From positions 67,765-131,764 of the forward strand of contig NZ_HG005289.1 of NCBI RefSeq assembly GCF_000455285.1: a stretch of 64,000 nt of DNA, written 5' to 3'. A model generated the notes under the pieces. It did no database searches, was not told the origin of the DNA, and worked only from the letters and a program-made list of their open reading frames with translations. Below are positions 9,314-18,604 of the stretch, piece after piece; position 1 is the stretch's first letter; every line of letters starts with the position of its first letter. Source of the DNA: Candidatus Stoquefichus massiliensis AP9. Its GTDB lineage: Bacteria > Bacillota_I > Bacilli_A > Erysipelotrichales > Coprobacillaceae. Both the position numbers and the translations under genes were made by a program.

Positions 9314-9905
9314 CATTATTTTTGATATCCTGAAGATAATCATAATCATAAAGTTCTCTTTTCTCTATAACAGGAACTTTTAGACATACACTTGAATATT
9401 TATCAATAATCTTTCTTCCGCCCTCATCACCTGTTAAATTCATCAATTCATTATAAAGTTGACAATGAAACATAGTTGGATTACCAACTTGCTGTTGATA
9501 TTTAACAGTTCCTAATAAAGCATGATTATTGATTATAAGATTAACCATAGCTTTAATAGTTGATGATTGAATATAAGGCTGATCAGCAACCAAAAATAAG
9601 AAATAACAATCTTTATCATGATTATATTTTTGAATTCCAGCTTGAATGGAATATGATAAACCCAAATGACTTTTTTCACTCTTTATTGAATACAAACGAG
9701 GACATGATAATTCTTTGATATACTCAATAATTTCATCATATTGAGTCACAACATCTAAAGTATAATTGTCATTTTTTTCTAAGAGTTCTCGTAATTGTTT
9801 CAACCCATATTGATATAATGGTAAACCATGAAATGAATAAAGTAATTTATTAGAACCAAAGCGACGGCTATTACCCGCCGCTAAATAAATCATATGAATT
9901 TTCAT
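9306..9905 (-). CDS. mocA: Molybdenum cofactor cytidylyltransferase (MocA-like)
   Basis: A 199-residue nucleotidyltransferase with the N-terminal signature LAAGNSRRFGSNKLL (Leu-Ala-Ala-Gly-x-Ser-x-Arg-x-Gly-x2-Lys) of the MobA/MocA fold. MocA attaches CMP to molybdopterin to make the cytosine-dinucleotide cofactor used by bacterial molybdenum hydroxylases. It is the last gene of the operon and overlaps the XdhA stop by 4 nt, which ties it to maturation of that enzyme. MobA (guanylyl) is the alternative, but the context of an XDH family enzyme favours cytidylyl transfer. Confidence 0.85.
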   Translation of the reverse strand: MKIHMIYLAAGNSRRFGSNKLLYSFHGLPLYQYGLKQLRELLEKNDNYTLDVVTQYDEIIEYIKELSCPRLYSIKSEKSHLGLSYSIQAGIQKYNHDKDCYFLFLVADQPYIQSSTIKAMVNLIINNHALLGTVKYQQQVGNPTMFHCQLYNELMNLTGDEGGRKIIDKYSSVCLKVPVIEKRELYDYDYLQDIKNNEV

Positions 9906-12199
9906 AACTCTTCTGGTAAACTCATTAAGATTTTTTCAGGAGTCATTGGTAAATCTCTTTGCCATACCCCTGTCGCATTATAAATCGCATGAGCAATGGC
10001 AGGAGATGGTGTATTAATAACAATTTCACCAATTGACTTTGCACCAAAAGGTCCAGTCTCTTCATAACTGCTTTCAAAATCCACACGTAATTTTCCCATA
10101 TCTAAACGAGATGGAATCTTATATTGCATGAATGAATTTTCAGCAATTGCTCCTTTATCACTATATTGAACATTTTCATAAAGAGCCATACCTATCCCTT
10201 GAACAATTCCCCCTTCTGTTTGAACACGTGCAAGATTGGTATTAATGACTGTCCCACAGTCAACGACTGCAACATAATCTAAGATTTCAACTTGTCCTGT
10301 TTCTTTATCTAATTCAATTTCAACCATTCCTACCATAAATGGTGGTGGAGAAACTGGTGATGAATGGGAAACTGTAACTTGTGTAGATATATTGTTTCCA
10401 CACATTGATTTTGTTGCAATATCACTTAAAGATACAGATTTTTGACCAACTAATGTTTCAATACCTTGCCCCGTAAACTCAACCTCAGATTTTACACAAT
10501 CCAACATCTGAGCACCTATCTCACATAAATGATCTTTTAATTCTAGACAAGCTTTTTCAACAGCTTTTCCAGTGACATATGTTGTACTTGAAGCATAAGA
10601 ACCTGAGTCATATGGTGAAGCATCAGAATCTGCCCCAAAGACAATCACATTATCAACATCACACTCTAAACATTCAGCAGCCATTTGAGCAAGAATTGTA
10701 TCACAACCGGTTCCCATATCTGCTGCCCCAATTGTTAATGCATAAAAACCATCATCATTTAATTTAATCGTTGCTGAACCAACATCAACACCAGAAATTC
10801 CTGAACCCTGCATAGCCATGGCAACACCACCACTACGGATCTTCCCATCTGGCATTATTCTTGGTTTTGATTTATTTTCCCAATCAAATAATTCTTCAGC
10901 ACGTTCCATGCAGCGATTCAAAGCACAACTCTTAGCCACTTCATGATAATAAGCAGACATTTCCTGTCCTTCTTTCACCATATTGGTTTTACGAATAGCA
11001 ACTGCATCTATTCCTAGACGAGAGGCTAGTTCATTAACGGCAGATTCGACTGCAAAGATGCCTTGAGTTGCACCATAACCACGATAAGCTCCAGCTGCCT
11101 GACAATTGGTATAAACAACATCATAGGCAAAACGGAAAGCTTCTAAATGATGATTATATAATGGAATCGATTTATGTCCTGATAATCCAACTGTTGTTGG
11201 ACCATGTTCACCAAAAGCACCTGTATTTGATAATGTATACACATCAATAGCACGAATGGTTCCATCCTTCATAGCACCAATACGTACTGTCACTTCCATC
11301 TCATGGCGAGGTGAGGCAGCAATTTGAGTTTCTGTACGTGAGTATATCATCTTTGATGGTTTCTTTGTCATCCAAGTCACAAAGGCTGGATAAACTTCAG
11401 CAACCACTGTTTGTTTTGCTCCAAACCCGCCACCAATTCTTGGCTTTTCAACATGAATTTGAGATTTAGGAATATCTAACGCATGAGCTAAAATACGGCG
11501 GACATGGAAAATAATCTGAGTTGAACTCACAACATGTAATCGACCAAAAGGATCAATTTCACAATATGTTCTAAAAGTTTCCATCATGGCCTGTTGATTC
11601 GCACGAGTATGATAGGTTCTTTCAATCACTTCATCACATGATGAAAAAACATTTTCCAAATTACCTTCTATTGTTTCATCACAAGCACAAAGATTTCTCT
11701 GATTATCTGCACCTACAGGACATAAAGCTTTCCAATTGTCCTCTGGATGAACCAAAATATCATTGTCTTTAGCTACGTGCATATCTAAAACAGGTTCTAA
11801 TACCTGATATTTCACCTGAATAAGTTTCATAGCCTGATCAATTGCTTTTTCATTTGTTCCTGCAATAATTGCAACAGCATCACCCACAAAGCGAACTCTT
11901 TGATCTAATATCAAACGATCATAGGGACTAGGCTCAGGATAAGTTTGACCAGCCATAGTAAATCTTTTCTGTGGAACATCTTTATATGTATAAATGACTT
12001 CAATCCCATCTACTTTTTTTGCATTTTCAGTATTAATATTCTCAATTAAAGCATGCGCATGAGGAGAACGTAAAACTTTTACCAATAAGCAATCTATTGG
12101 TGTGATGTCATCTACATAGGCAGGTTTACCTAACAATAAATTCATAGCATCTTTTTTACGAACAGGCTTGTTCACCTGCTGGAAAGTTTTTTTCATCAT
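9902..12199 (-). CDS. xdhA: Xanthine dehydrogenase-family molybdenum-binding subunit
   Basis: A 765-residue molybdopterin-binding subunit of the xanthine oxidase family, which hydroxylates purines or related heterocycles. Motifs in order: an N-terminal 'a/b hammerhead' domain (about 20-130), GGGFGAKQ around residue 265, GAYRGYGATQ around residue 375, and TGPFGAKSIGE near residue 715, which carries the catalytic glutamate. It overlaps the iron-sulfur subunit gene by 4 nt and MocA by 4 nt. Xanthine as the substrate is likely given the NCS2 permease upstream, but hypoxanthine or nicotinate-type substrates cannot be excluded from sequence alone. Confidence 0.93.
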   Translation of the reverse strand: MMKKTFQQVNKPVRKKDAMNLLLGKPAYVDDITPIDCLLVKVLRSPHAHALIENINTENAKKVDGIEVIYTYKDVPQKRFTMAGQTYPEPSPYDRLILDQRVRFVGDAVAIIAGTNEKAIDQAMKLIQVKYQVLEPVLDMHVAKDNDILVHPEDNWKALCPVGADNQRNLCACDETIEGNLENVFSSCDEVIERTYHTRANQQAMMETFRTYCEIDPFGRLHVVSSTQIIFHVRRILAHALDIPKSQIHVEKPRIGGGFGAKQTVVAEVYPAFVTWMTKKPSKMIYSRTETQIAASPRHEMEVTVRIGAMKDGTIRAIDVYTLSNTGAFGEHGPTTVGLSGHKSIPLYNHHLEAFRFAYDVVYTNCQAAGAYRGYGATQGIFAVESAVNELASRLGIDAVAIRKTNMVKEGQEMSAYYHEVAKSCALNRCMERAEELFDWENKSKPRIMPDGKIRSGGVAMAMQGSGISGVDVGSATIKLNDDGFYALTIGAADMGTGCDTILAQMAAECLECDVDNVIVFGADSDASPYDSGSYASSTTYVTGKAVEKACLELKDHLCEIGAQMLDCVKSEVEFTGQGIETLVGQKSVSLSDIATKSMCGNNISTQVTVSHSSPVSPPPFMVGMVEIELDKETGQVEILDYVAVVDCGTVINTNLARVQTEGGIVQGIGMALYENVQYSDKGAIAENSFMQYKIPSRLDMGKLRVDFESSYEETGPFGAKSIGEIVINTPSPAIAHAIYNATGVWQRDLPMTPEKILMSLPEEL

Positions 12200-12666
12200 G
12201 AATTCTCCTTTCCTTGTTCAAGATAAGCGATATATGCTTTCATACCTCGCAATTGTCCCTCATATCCTGAACAACGACATAAGTTTCCTGCTAAATAATC
12301 AAGAATTTCTTCATCACTAGGATGAGCATTTTCTTTTAATAAAGCGATCGCATTCATCATCATACCTGGGTTACAAAATCCACACTGCTCAGCTCCCTGA
12401 TCAGCTATAAATTCAGCCAAGCCCTGTGCTTCCTTTTGTAATCCTTCCAATGTAACAATACAGTGACCATTCATTCTGGCAGCCAATACACTACATGAAA
12501 GAATCGGTTTTTCATCAGCCAAGACAGTACATAAACCACAGTTACTTGTATCACATCCACGTTTGACACTAAAACACCCCTGAGAGCGTAAAAAATCAAT
12601 CAATAACATATCTGGTTCAATAAGTGCTTCAATATCTTTTCCGTTTAAATTTATTTTAACGTTCAT
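12196..12666 (-). CDS. xdhC: Xanthine dehydrogenase-family [2Fe-2S] subunit
   Basis: A 156-residue small subunit with two [2Fe-2S] clusters. The plant-ferredoxin-type cluster motif is GCDTSNCGLCTV plus a downstream cysteine (LSCSVLA); the helical second domain has CGFCNPGM and GNLCRCSGY. It passes electrons from the molybdenum site to the FAD subunit. It overlaps both neighbours by 4 nt (ATGA-type), as is usual for this enzyme family. All eight cluster cysteines are present, so the subunit looks functional. Confidence 0.95.
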   Translation of the reverse strand: MNVKINLNGKDIEALIEPDMLLIDFLRSQGCFSVKRGCDTSNCGLCTVLADEKPILSCSVLAARMNGHCIVTLEGLQKEAQGLAEFIADQGAEQCGFCNPGMMMNAIALLKENAHPSDEEILDYLAGNLCRCSGYEGQLRGMKAYIAYLEQGKENS

Positions 12667-13460
12667 GATTTTTTCTCCTCTCTCAATTGTTGAAATGCAC
12701 GCCTAATTAAAACCTTACTGATACGACGACGATAATCTGCACTTCCTCTTAAATTTGAACCAAATACTGCTTTTTGAGCTATGTCATTAGCCAATGCTTC
12801 GATACTTTCATCACTTAAAGATGAATCTAAAAGATGATTTTCATCTTTAAAAGTTACAGCCTTTAAAGGACGAGCACCAATTGTACATGTATAATCAGAA
12901 TTAATCTGACTCACTGCACATGTTAAAACAGGAAAATCTGTTTTGGTATTGCGTTGTGACATGTAAACAACATGAAGAGGTGATTTTTTAATAATAATTC
13001 TCACTAAAACATCTGGAGTTGGACGCATATTGGCAAATTCCTGAATAGGAATAATCCCACCATGATAAAGTTCTACATAAGCATCTAATGCCATAAACAT
13101 TGTTAAGACATCAGAAAAACCATAACGACCAAATAAACTTCCTCCAACAGTTGCAAGATTTCTAAACTGAACACCAACAATATGACGAACACTTTCTTTC
13201 ATGGCACCATATGTATAATCATTAAGTAAATGATCTTGTTCAAGTTGACGCAATGTGACCATTGCTCCAACATGAATTTCATTTTCTTTCTCTACAATAG
13301 TGTCCAATCCCAAATCACAAAGATCAATAGCTGTTTCAACACTACGATTTTGCATCTTTAACCAAAGCATACCACCAATAATAATATTTTTTCGATCTTG
13401 ACAAAGTTCATAGGCTTCTTCAAGACTTTGAACTTTAACATAATTTTTGATATCAAGCAA
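12663..13460 (-). CDS. xdhB: Xanthine dehydrogenase-family FAD-binding subunit
   Basis: A 265-residue FAD-binding subunit of the PCMH/CO-dehydrogenase-flavoprotein family. The FAD loops are visible as IIGGMLWLKM near residue 28 and ATVGGSLFGR near residue 105. A short C-terminal domain follows (about 170-265). Some medium-subunit proteins carry extra [4Fe-4S] insertions; none is seen here. It is first of the three enzyme genes and lies about 87 nt after the zinc-ribbon gene, with a GGAGG-like site before its start. Confidence 0.92.
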   Translation of the reverse strand: MLDIKNYVKVQSLEEAYELCQDRKNIIIGGMLWLKMQNRSVETAIDLCDLGLDTIVEKENEIHVGAMVTLRQLEQDHLLNDYTYGAMKESVRHIVGVQFRNLATVGGSLFGRYGFSDVLTMFMALDAYVELYHGGIIPIQEFANMRPTPDVLVRIIIKKSPLHVVYMSQRNTKTDFPVLTCAVSQINSDYTCTIGARPLKAVTFKDENHLLDSSLSDESIEALANDIAQKAVFGSNLRGSADYRRRISKVLIRRAFQQLREEKKS

Positions 13461-13547
13461 GACAATCCCTCCTTTTCTATTTTATAAATCAATGATTTAT
13501 ATCATGATTCAAGATGTAAAATGACGAAAATCCATTTCTATTTAAAA

Positions 13548-14231
13548 TCATCTCATAACAAATGCATAAGAGGATTTTCTATCTAATAATTGTTCTCCAT
13601 AAGAAGTTCTTTTATAAACTTTACCATCTTTGCATTCATATGAAATTTTATGAACTCTTTTTTCTGAATAACCATAAGGAATCCAGTTCCATTTAATAAT
13701 TTGTGCTTTTTGAATTATCAATTCATGTTCATTATTTACAATTCCCTCAGGTTCAAAAATGATGAGATGTTCTCCCTCTCTAAATAGAATTTCTAGCAGA
13801 TGATCATGAAATGAACAGTCTATAACTCCATGAAAATTATCACCAGGTCTACCAAATGGCTCCCCATAAAAACTTAAGAACCCACCGTTACTTTTCAATT
13901 CAAACAAATCATCTTCTTGTTCTCGATATTTTGGATTTAACATTTTTCTTATGATTTGAGTTGCTTCCTCCAAAGCATTTAAATAGGTCTTTTTTAACAA
14001 TATTTGTTTCCCATTGATATCAAGTCTATATTGGTTTTTATCATTCACTACGACGTCCCCTATCTTTTCACATCCAAGTAAAATAGAACAAGGTGTAACA
14101 GGCCCATACCCATATTCACATTCTAAATATATTTTTCTCTTACATTGAGGACAAAATACGATAAAATTGGCTTCTGATTGATATGTCGATATTTCATTAC
14201 AATACTGACATTCTATTGTTTTCATGTTCAT
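13548..14231 (-). CDS. Zinc-ribbon protein of unknown function in the XDH operon
   Basis: A 227-residue soluble protein. The N-terminus carries a rubredoxin-like zinc ribbon: CQYC near residue 8 and CPQC near residue 32. The rest is mixed alpha/beta without a motif I recognise (a region around GFLSFYGEPFGRPGDNFHGV is distinctive). The start lies 1 nt after the permease stop, so it is transcribed and probably translated with the purine permease. Position inside the molybdenum-hydroxylase operon suggests a link to that enzyme or its regulation, but no function can be assigned. Confidence 0.7.
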   Translation of the reverse strand: MNMKTIECQYCNEISTYQSEANFIVFCPQCKRKIYLECEYGYGPVTPCSILLGCEKIGDVVVNDKNQYRLDINGKQILLKKTYLNALEEATQIIRKMLNPKYREQEDDLFELKSNGGFLSFYGEPFGRPGDNFHGVIDCSFHDHLLEILFREGEHLIIFEPEGIVNNEHELIIQKAQIIKWNWIPYGYSEKRVHKISYECKDGKVYKRTSYGEQLLDRKSSYAFVMR

Positions 14232-14232
14232 T

Positions 14233-15642
14233 TTATATTTTATTAACGTCTTTATCTTTTGGTAAACAAATATTTAAAAGAATTGCAACCAATGCTGCTG
14301 GAACGATTCCAGACCCACCAAAGATCATTTGAACAGCTTGTGGTAACCCAGCTAAAACAGCACTATTTGCTCCTAATCCATAACCTAATCCTAAAGCAAC
14401 AGAGACAATTGTCATATTGCGTGCATCTAATGGTTCCTTAGTAATTAATTGAATACCACTCATCACAATTGATGAGAACATAATCACTGCTGCACCACCA
14501 AGTACACTTTGAGGCATAATTGAAATCAAAGCAGCTAATTTAGGGAATAGTCCACATAAAATCAAGAAAATAGCCCCACATGCTAAGGCAAAGCGATTGA
14601 CAATCTTAGTCATTGTTACCAGACCAACATTTTGACTAAATGAAGTATTTGGTAATACACCAAAGACTGCTGCAAGTGAAGAACCAATTCCATCACAAAT
14701 GACACCACCAGATAACTCTTGATCAGTCGCTTCACGGCCCATACCACCTTCAATAACTCCTGAGATATCGCCAACTGTTTCAACAGCTGTCACAATAAAC
14801 ATAATTAAAACGGGTAAAATCGCACGTAAATCAAACACAGGAGTCACTGGCATTAATTCCGGAATTGCAAACCATTTGGCTTGTGCCACAGCATCCCAGT
14901 TAATAACCCATGATTTTGTAAATTCAACACCTTCAGCAGTGACACCAGTCGTTGATAAAAACATCGCCATCACACTACAAATGATATAACCACAAATAAT
15001 CCCTATCAAAATGCAAGATGAACTCATCATTCCTTTTGTTGCATGTTTTAAAACTAAAATAATCACTAATACAGCTAATGCTACACATAAATTTTCTAAA
15101 GAACCATAATCCTTTGCTGTACTTCCACCACCAAAAGAACCAACACCAACACTAATCAATGAAAGTCCAATTGATAAAACAACTGTTCCTGTAACAACAG
15201 CAGGAAAGAAACGGCGTAATGGTTTTAATAAAAAACCCAACACTCCCTCAAATAATCCACCAATTAAAGAAGCTCCCATAATGGCAGCATATCCTAAGAT
15301 ACCGCCACCCATCACTTTTGCAACACTTTGAAAAACACCAATAAATCCAGAACTTGTTCCCATAATAATAGGGACTTTTCCACCCATTGGTCCAATTGCA
15401 AACAACTGAATCAGAGTCACAACACCAGCAATTAACATCGCATTTTGCAACAATGAAACTTGAATAGCCGCAAATTGTTCTGCATCACTCATGGCAGCAC
15501 AAGCACTTGTTATAATTAAAATCGGTGTTAAATTTCCAACAAACATAGCCAAAACATGTTGTAATCCTAATGGTATTGCCTGTTTTAAAGGAATCTTTCC
15601 TTCAAAATCATAAGGCGATGTATATTCTTCATTTTTATTCAT
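14233..15642 (-). CDS. NCS2 (NAT) family xanthine/uric acid permease
   Basis: A 469-residue integral membrane nucleobase:cation symporter with about 14 hydrophobic segments. It has the family's GLQHVLAMFVGN motif near residue 26 and the NAT signature QNVGLVTMTK near residue 315; the Lys at the end of the latter is typical of xanthine or urate transporters, while uracil carriers differ there. The gene lies between the ABC importer and the xanthine dehydrogenase genes in one operon, so it probably brings in the enzyme's purine substrate. The specific purine is inferred from context. Confidence 0.88.
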   Translation of the reverse strand: MNKNEEYTSPYDFEGKIPLKQAIPLGLQHVLAMFVGNLTPILIITSACAAMSDAEQFAAIQVSLLQNAMLIAGVVTLIQLFAIGPMGGKVPIIMGTSSGFIGVFQSVAKVMGGGILGYAAIMGASLIGGLFEGVLGFLLKPLRRFFPAVVTGTVVLSIGLSLISVGVGSFGGGSTAKDYGSLENLCVALAVLVIILVLKHATKGMMSSSCILIGIICGYIICSVMAMFLSTTGVTAEGVEFTKSWVINWDAVAQAKWFAIPELMPVTPVFDLRAILPVLIMFIVTAVETVGDISGVIEGGMGREATDQELSGGVICDGIGSSLAAVFGVLPNTSFSQNVGLVTMTKIVNRFALACGAIFLILCGLFPKLAALISIMPQSVLGGAAVIMFSSIVMSGIQLITKEPLDARNMTIVSVALGLGYGLGANSAVLAGLPQAVQMIFGGSGIVPAALVAILLNICLPKDKDVNKI

Positions 15643-15658
15643 ATATATGTATCCTTTC

Positions 15659-16432
15659 TTATTTCGTTAAACAATAATATTGATTTGTCTCTATATCCTT
15701 TTTTACAATCAGATGTGGATAAAGAGATTGCATTTTTAATGTGATTTCATCACATGTTTCCTTTTGTGGTTGAATTTCATTAATGATTCTCCCTTGTTCC
15801 ATTAATAAAATGCGATCACAATACATGAAGGCAACAACTGGATCATGTAAAACAATTAATCCAGTTTTTTGATGATGCTTAATCATTTCTTGAATCCATT
15901 GAAAAATCATATGGCGATTATCAAAATCCAAAGCACTATCAGGTTCATCCAAAAGCAATACAGGTGTATTTTGCATTGTAAGGCGAGCTAGCTGAACCAA
16001 TTGCTTTTGACCTTCACTCAATTTTGTATACTCATGATGCAAGAGATGCTGAATATGAAATGCATTAGCAATTTCATATACTTTTTCCTGATGACTATGG
16101 TAACTCCATAAAGACGAATAAACATATGACCCAAATTCAATCATATCAGCAGCGTCAATTCCTTCCATGATATCAAAACGTTGTGTCAGCATAGATAAAT
16201 ACTGTGCGCGTGTTTTGGTATTCATAGCAAAATAATCTTTCTCATAAACATAAACTTGTCCTTCACATTTTGGAAAACCACCCATAATTCCTTTTAATAA
16301 TGTAGATTTCCCACACCCATTACGTCCTAGTAAACCAACAACTTCACTCTGATATAAAGATAATGACACATCATCAACAACAATACGTTCATAACATATA
16401 GACATATTTTTTACTTCTAATATAGGTTTCAT
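15659..16432 (-). CDS. FecE-type ABC importer ATPase
   Basis: A 257-residue ATPase of the FecCDE/BtuD/MolC class. Walker A is GRNGCGKS near residue 37, the signature LSEGQKQL near residue 135, Walker B LLLDEPDSALD near residue 156, and a switch histidine follows in VLHDP. The start is taken at 16432: its ATG overlaps the permease stop (ATGA) and has a GGGG site upstream, whereas the longer frame would begin inside the permease without one. It powers the importer encoded just upstream. Substrate is discussed under the binding protein. Confidence 0.9.
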   Translation of the reverse strand: MKPILEVKNMSICYERIVVDDVSLSLYQSEVVGLLGRNGCGKSTLLKGIMGGFPKCEGQVYVYEKDYFAMNTKTRAQYLSMLTQRFDIMEGIDAADMIEFGSYVYSSLWSYHSHQEKVYEIANAFHIQHLLHHEYTKLSEGQKQLVQLARLTMQNTPVLLLDEPDSALDFDNRHMIFQWIQEMIKHHQKTGLIVLHDPVVAFMYCDRILLMEQGRIINEIQPQKETCDEITLKMQSLYPHLIVKKDIETNQYYCLTK

Positions 16433-17424
16433 TGAATACGTCCCCTTTGCTTCATCATCCAAAATATAAAAACAGGTGTTGAAAAGAAAATTGTTAAGAT
16501 ACTTAAAGGTAACTCTGCCCCTGGAATGAGGGAACGGGCGAGCATATCACCTACTAAAATAATCAAACTTCCTATACAGCCACTTATCAAAAGAAAAGAA
16601 CCAGTACGTTTTTTCAAAATCAAATAAGCAATATGAGGTGCAATTAATCCAACAAAAGAGATTACACCTGTCATTGCAACAATCGTGGCAACCATCCATG
16701 TTGTTAAAAGTAAAACAGCTATTCGAAAAGTTTGAGCATTTAAACCTAAATATCTAGCATTATCATCACCCAATGACAACATCACAATTTGACGATGACA
16801 CAGAAGCAATAAAACTAGAGGAATCATCATACTAAAAAAAGTAATAAGCATATGATTCAATGTGATAGCTGATAAACTACCCATTATCCAAAATTCAATG
16901 GCTGCCAATTCACCTAAAGGATCAGATATATATTTAAATATCATAATACTAGCATCTGCTAAAGCAGAAATAATAATACCAGCAAGAATATAAGTTGTTG
17001 CATGCTGACTTCCTGTCATCTTCACTAATAAAATCACAAAAAGCAATGCCAATAGACCCATCACAAAAGAACCAATTATCATTTCAAAAGCACTTCCTGC
17101 ACCTATCACAATCGCTAAAGCAGCCCCTAAACTAGCACCCGATGCTACACCTGTTAAATCTGGGGAAGCTAAAGGATTTGAAAAAATCATTTGATAAACA
17201 GCCCCTGCAACTCCCAAAGCCATACCAGCAAGCAATCCCATTAGTACTCTAGGCATGCGTAATGTATAAAAAACCTGCTGTGCCATCACATCAGTTGATT
17301 GACCACTGATTAACAGCAATATCTCATCTAAAGAAAGATGATAACTGCCAATCAATAACGATCCGCAACAGACAATCAACAGAAAGAGAACGATATAAAT
17401 CCATTTTAAATGTTTCTTTTTCAT
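16429..17424 (-). CDS. FecCD-family ABC importer permease
   Basis: A 331-residue permease with about ten transmembrane segments and the family hallmarks LRMPRVLMGLLAGMALGVAG near residue 55 and GVISFVGLIAPHI near residue 250 (coupling-helix region). FecCD permeases serve siderophores, haem, cobalamin and, in the MolB branch, molybdate or tungstate. The gene starts 2 nt after the binding-protein stop and overlaps the ATPase gene. A homodimer is expected, as only one permease gene is present. Confidence 0.92.
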   Translation of the reverse strand: MKKKHLKWIYIVLFLLIVCCGSLLIGSYHLSLDEILLLISGQSTDVMAQQVFYTLRMPRVLMGLLAGMALGVAGAVYQMIFSNPLASPDLTGVASGASLGAALAIVIGAGSAFEMIIGSFVMGLLALLFVILLVKMTGSQHATTYILAGIIISALADASIMIFKYISDPLGELAAIEFWIMGSLSAITLNHMLITFFSMMIPLVLLLLCHRQIVMLSLGDDNARYLGLNAQTFRIAVLLLTTWMVATIVAMTGVISFVGLIAPHIAYLILKKRTGSFLLISGCIGSLIILVGDMLARSLIPGAELPLSILTIFFSTPVFIFWMMKQRGRIQ

Positions 17425-17426
17425 AT

Positions 17427-18440
17427 TTATTTTGTCATTAAACTCTGATCAATATCAAAACCATAAAAAGTCTGATAAAAATCTTTGACATCCTTTTCAA
17501 ATGTATCAAAAGAATAATTCTCTGGATACAACAAACTATGTAGCCACATTGTTCCTAGGATACCAGATGGAATAGGTGAATCCCATTCTTCAATACCTTG
17601 GGGCATTTGATAAACAGATTGTGTTTGAACAGCTTTTAAAGTTTTTAACTGTGGATCATTGAAAATATCTTGAATGGTATAACTGGCACCTGTTGGGATA
17701 ATAAACATATCTGGATTCATTTTCAAAAGTGTTTCATAAGAAACTTTTGTCCAATAATCTCCCTTTAAATCCTTCGCAACATTCATTCCTCCAGCCATTT
17801 CTATTAAAGTACTTTGATACATCGATGCTGGTGCTGTTTCTAAATAAGATGAATTAGCCCCCATATAAATAGTTTTAAAACTATTGGTTTTCACTTTTGA
17901 CATCTTATCTATTTGTGTTTGATAATATTCACTAAGTTGTTTAGCCTTATCTTCAACACCACATGCCTTTCCTATTAATGACAACATTTCTACTAATTGT
18001 TCATGGGTTTCTGGATTGACAACCAAAACAGGAATACCTAGATCAGTTAAAATTTGTGCTTTTTCTTTTAACTTCAATGGCATCAATACTAAATCAGGCT
18101 TTAATTCAGCAATAGCTTCAATATTTAATTCTTTTAAACTTCCTACCTGCTTTAAATTTAAAAGTTTTTGATTTGCCATTTGGTAAATAGGACGTGATTC
18201 AGCCTTTTTTTCAATACCCACAAGTCTATCACTTATTCCTAAAGATAATGTGGCATATGTTGTAATATAATAGCAACTCACAATCTTTTGAGCAGGTTGT
18301 TTTAAGGTGACTAGCCTTTTTGCCTGATCAGTAAGTTCTATTTGCGTTGATTGTGTTGATGTTTTTGGCGTACATGCTATTAAAGAAAACATCATTGTGA
18401 CAACAACAAATAAACTTAATATTTTTCTCTTATGTCCCAT
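17427..18440 (-). CDS. Periplasmic-binding-type lipoprotein of a FecBCD-class importer
   Basis: A 337-residue substrate-binding lipoprotein. The signal peptide ends at the lipobox LIAC with the lipidated Cys23. The mature part is a two-lobed class III (FepB/BtuF/MolA) binding protein, with the family strand VSYETLLKMNPDMFIIP in the second lobe. It is the first gene of the operon that ends with xanthine dehydrogenase and MocA, so molybdate or tungstate (MolA-like) is the best guess; an iron complex is the alternative. The ATG has an AGGGAG site upstream. The ligand cannot be read from the sequence. Confidence 0.88.
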   Translation of the reverse strand: MGHKRKILSLFVVVTMMFSLIACTPKTSTQSTQIELTDQAKRLVTLKQPAQKIVSCYYITTYATLSLGISDRLVGIEKKAESRPIYQMANQKLLNLKQVGSLKELNIEAIAELKPDLVLMPLKLKEKAQILTDLGIPVLVVNPETHEQLVEMLSLIGKACGVEDKAKQLSEYYQTQIDKMSKVKTNSFKTIYMGANSSYLETAPASMYQSTLIEMAGGMNVAKDLKGDYWTKVSYETLLKMNPDMFIIPTGASYTIQDIFNDPQLKTLKAVQTQSVYQMPQGIEEWDSPIPSGILGTMWLHSLLYPENYSFDTFEKDVKDFYQTFYGFDIDQSLMTK

Positions 18441-18570
18441 TTCTATCTCCCTTCATATGTATATAACTCAGAAATAATTCTATGTTTTACTCACCTTCTC
18501 CACATCAAATAGTGTCGTAGTTGCAGCGAAAAACAATAACAATTATTTCCAATTATGCTTTACAAAAGCG
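18441..18570 (-). promoter_or_regulatory. Possible structured 5' leader of the Mo-hydroxylase operon
   Basis: About 130 nt separate the promoter from the binding-protein start. The leader begins with TTGTCG, which can pair with CGACA about 55 nt later, and contains a small GCTTT/AAAGC hairpin. I compared it by eye with purine, cobalamin and molybdenum-cofactor riboswitch cores and saw none of their conserved sequences. A regulatory RNA is possible but unproven. Confidence 0.3.
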
Positions 18571-18575
18571 ACAAC

Positions 18576-18604
18576 ATTATATCATATTCATCATTTATCT
18601 ACAA
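18576..18604 (-). promoter_or_regulatory. Promoter of the Mo-hydroxylase operon
   Basis: A perfect TATAAT at 18576-18581 (minus strand) with TTGTAG exactly 17 nt upstream at 18599-18604. It is the only good sigma-70-type promoter seen before the binding-protein gene and could drive all nine genes to 9306. Confidence 0.65.

Noticed and set aside
18441-18570. Purine, cobalamin or Moco riboswitch
   Set aside because: None of the conserved core sequences is visible.
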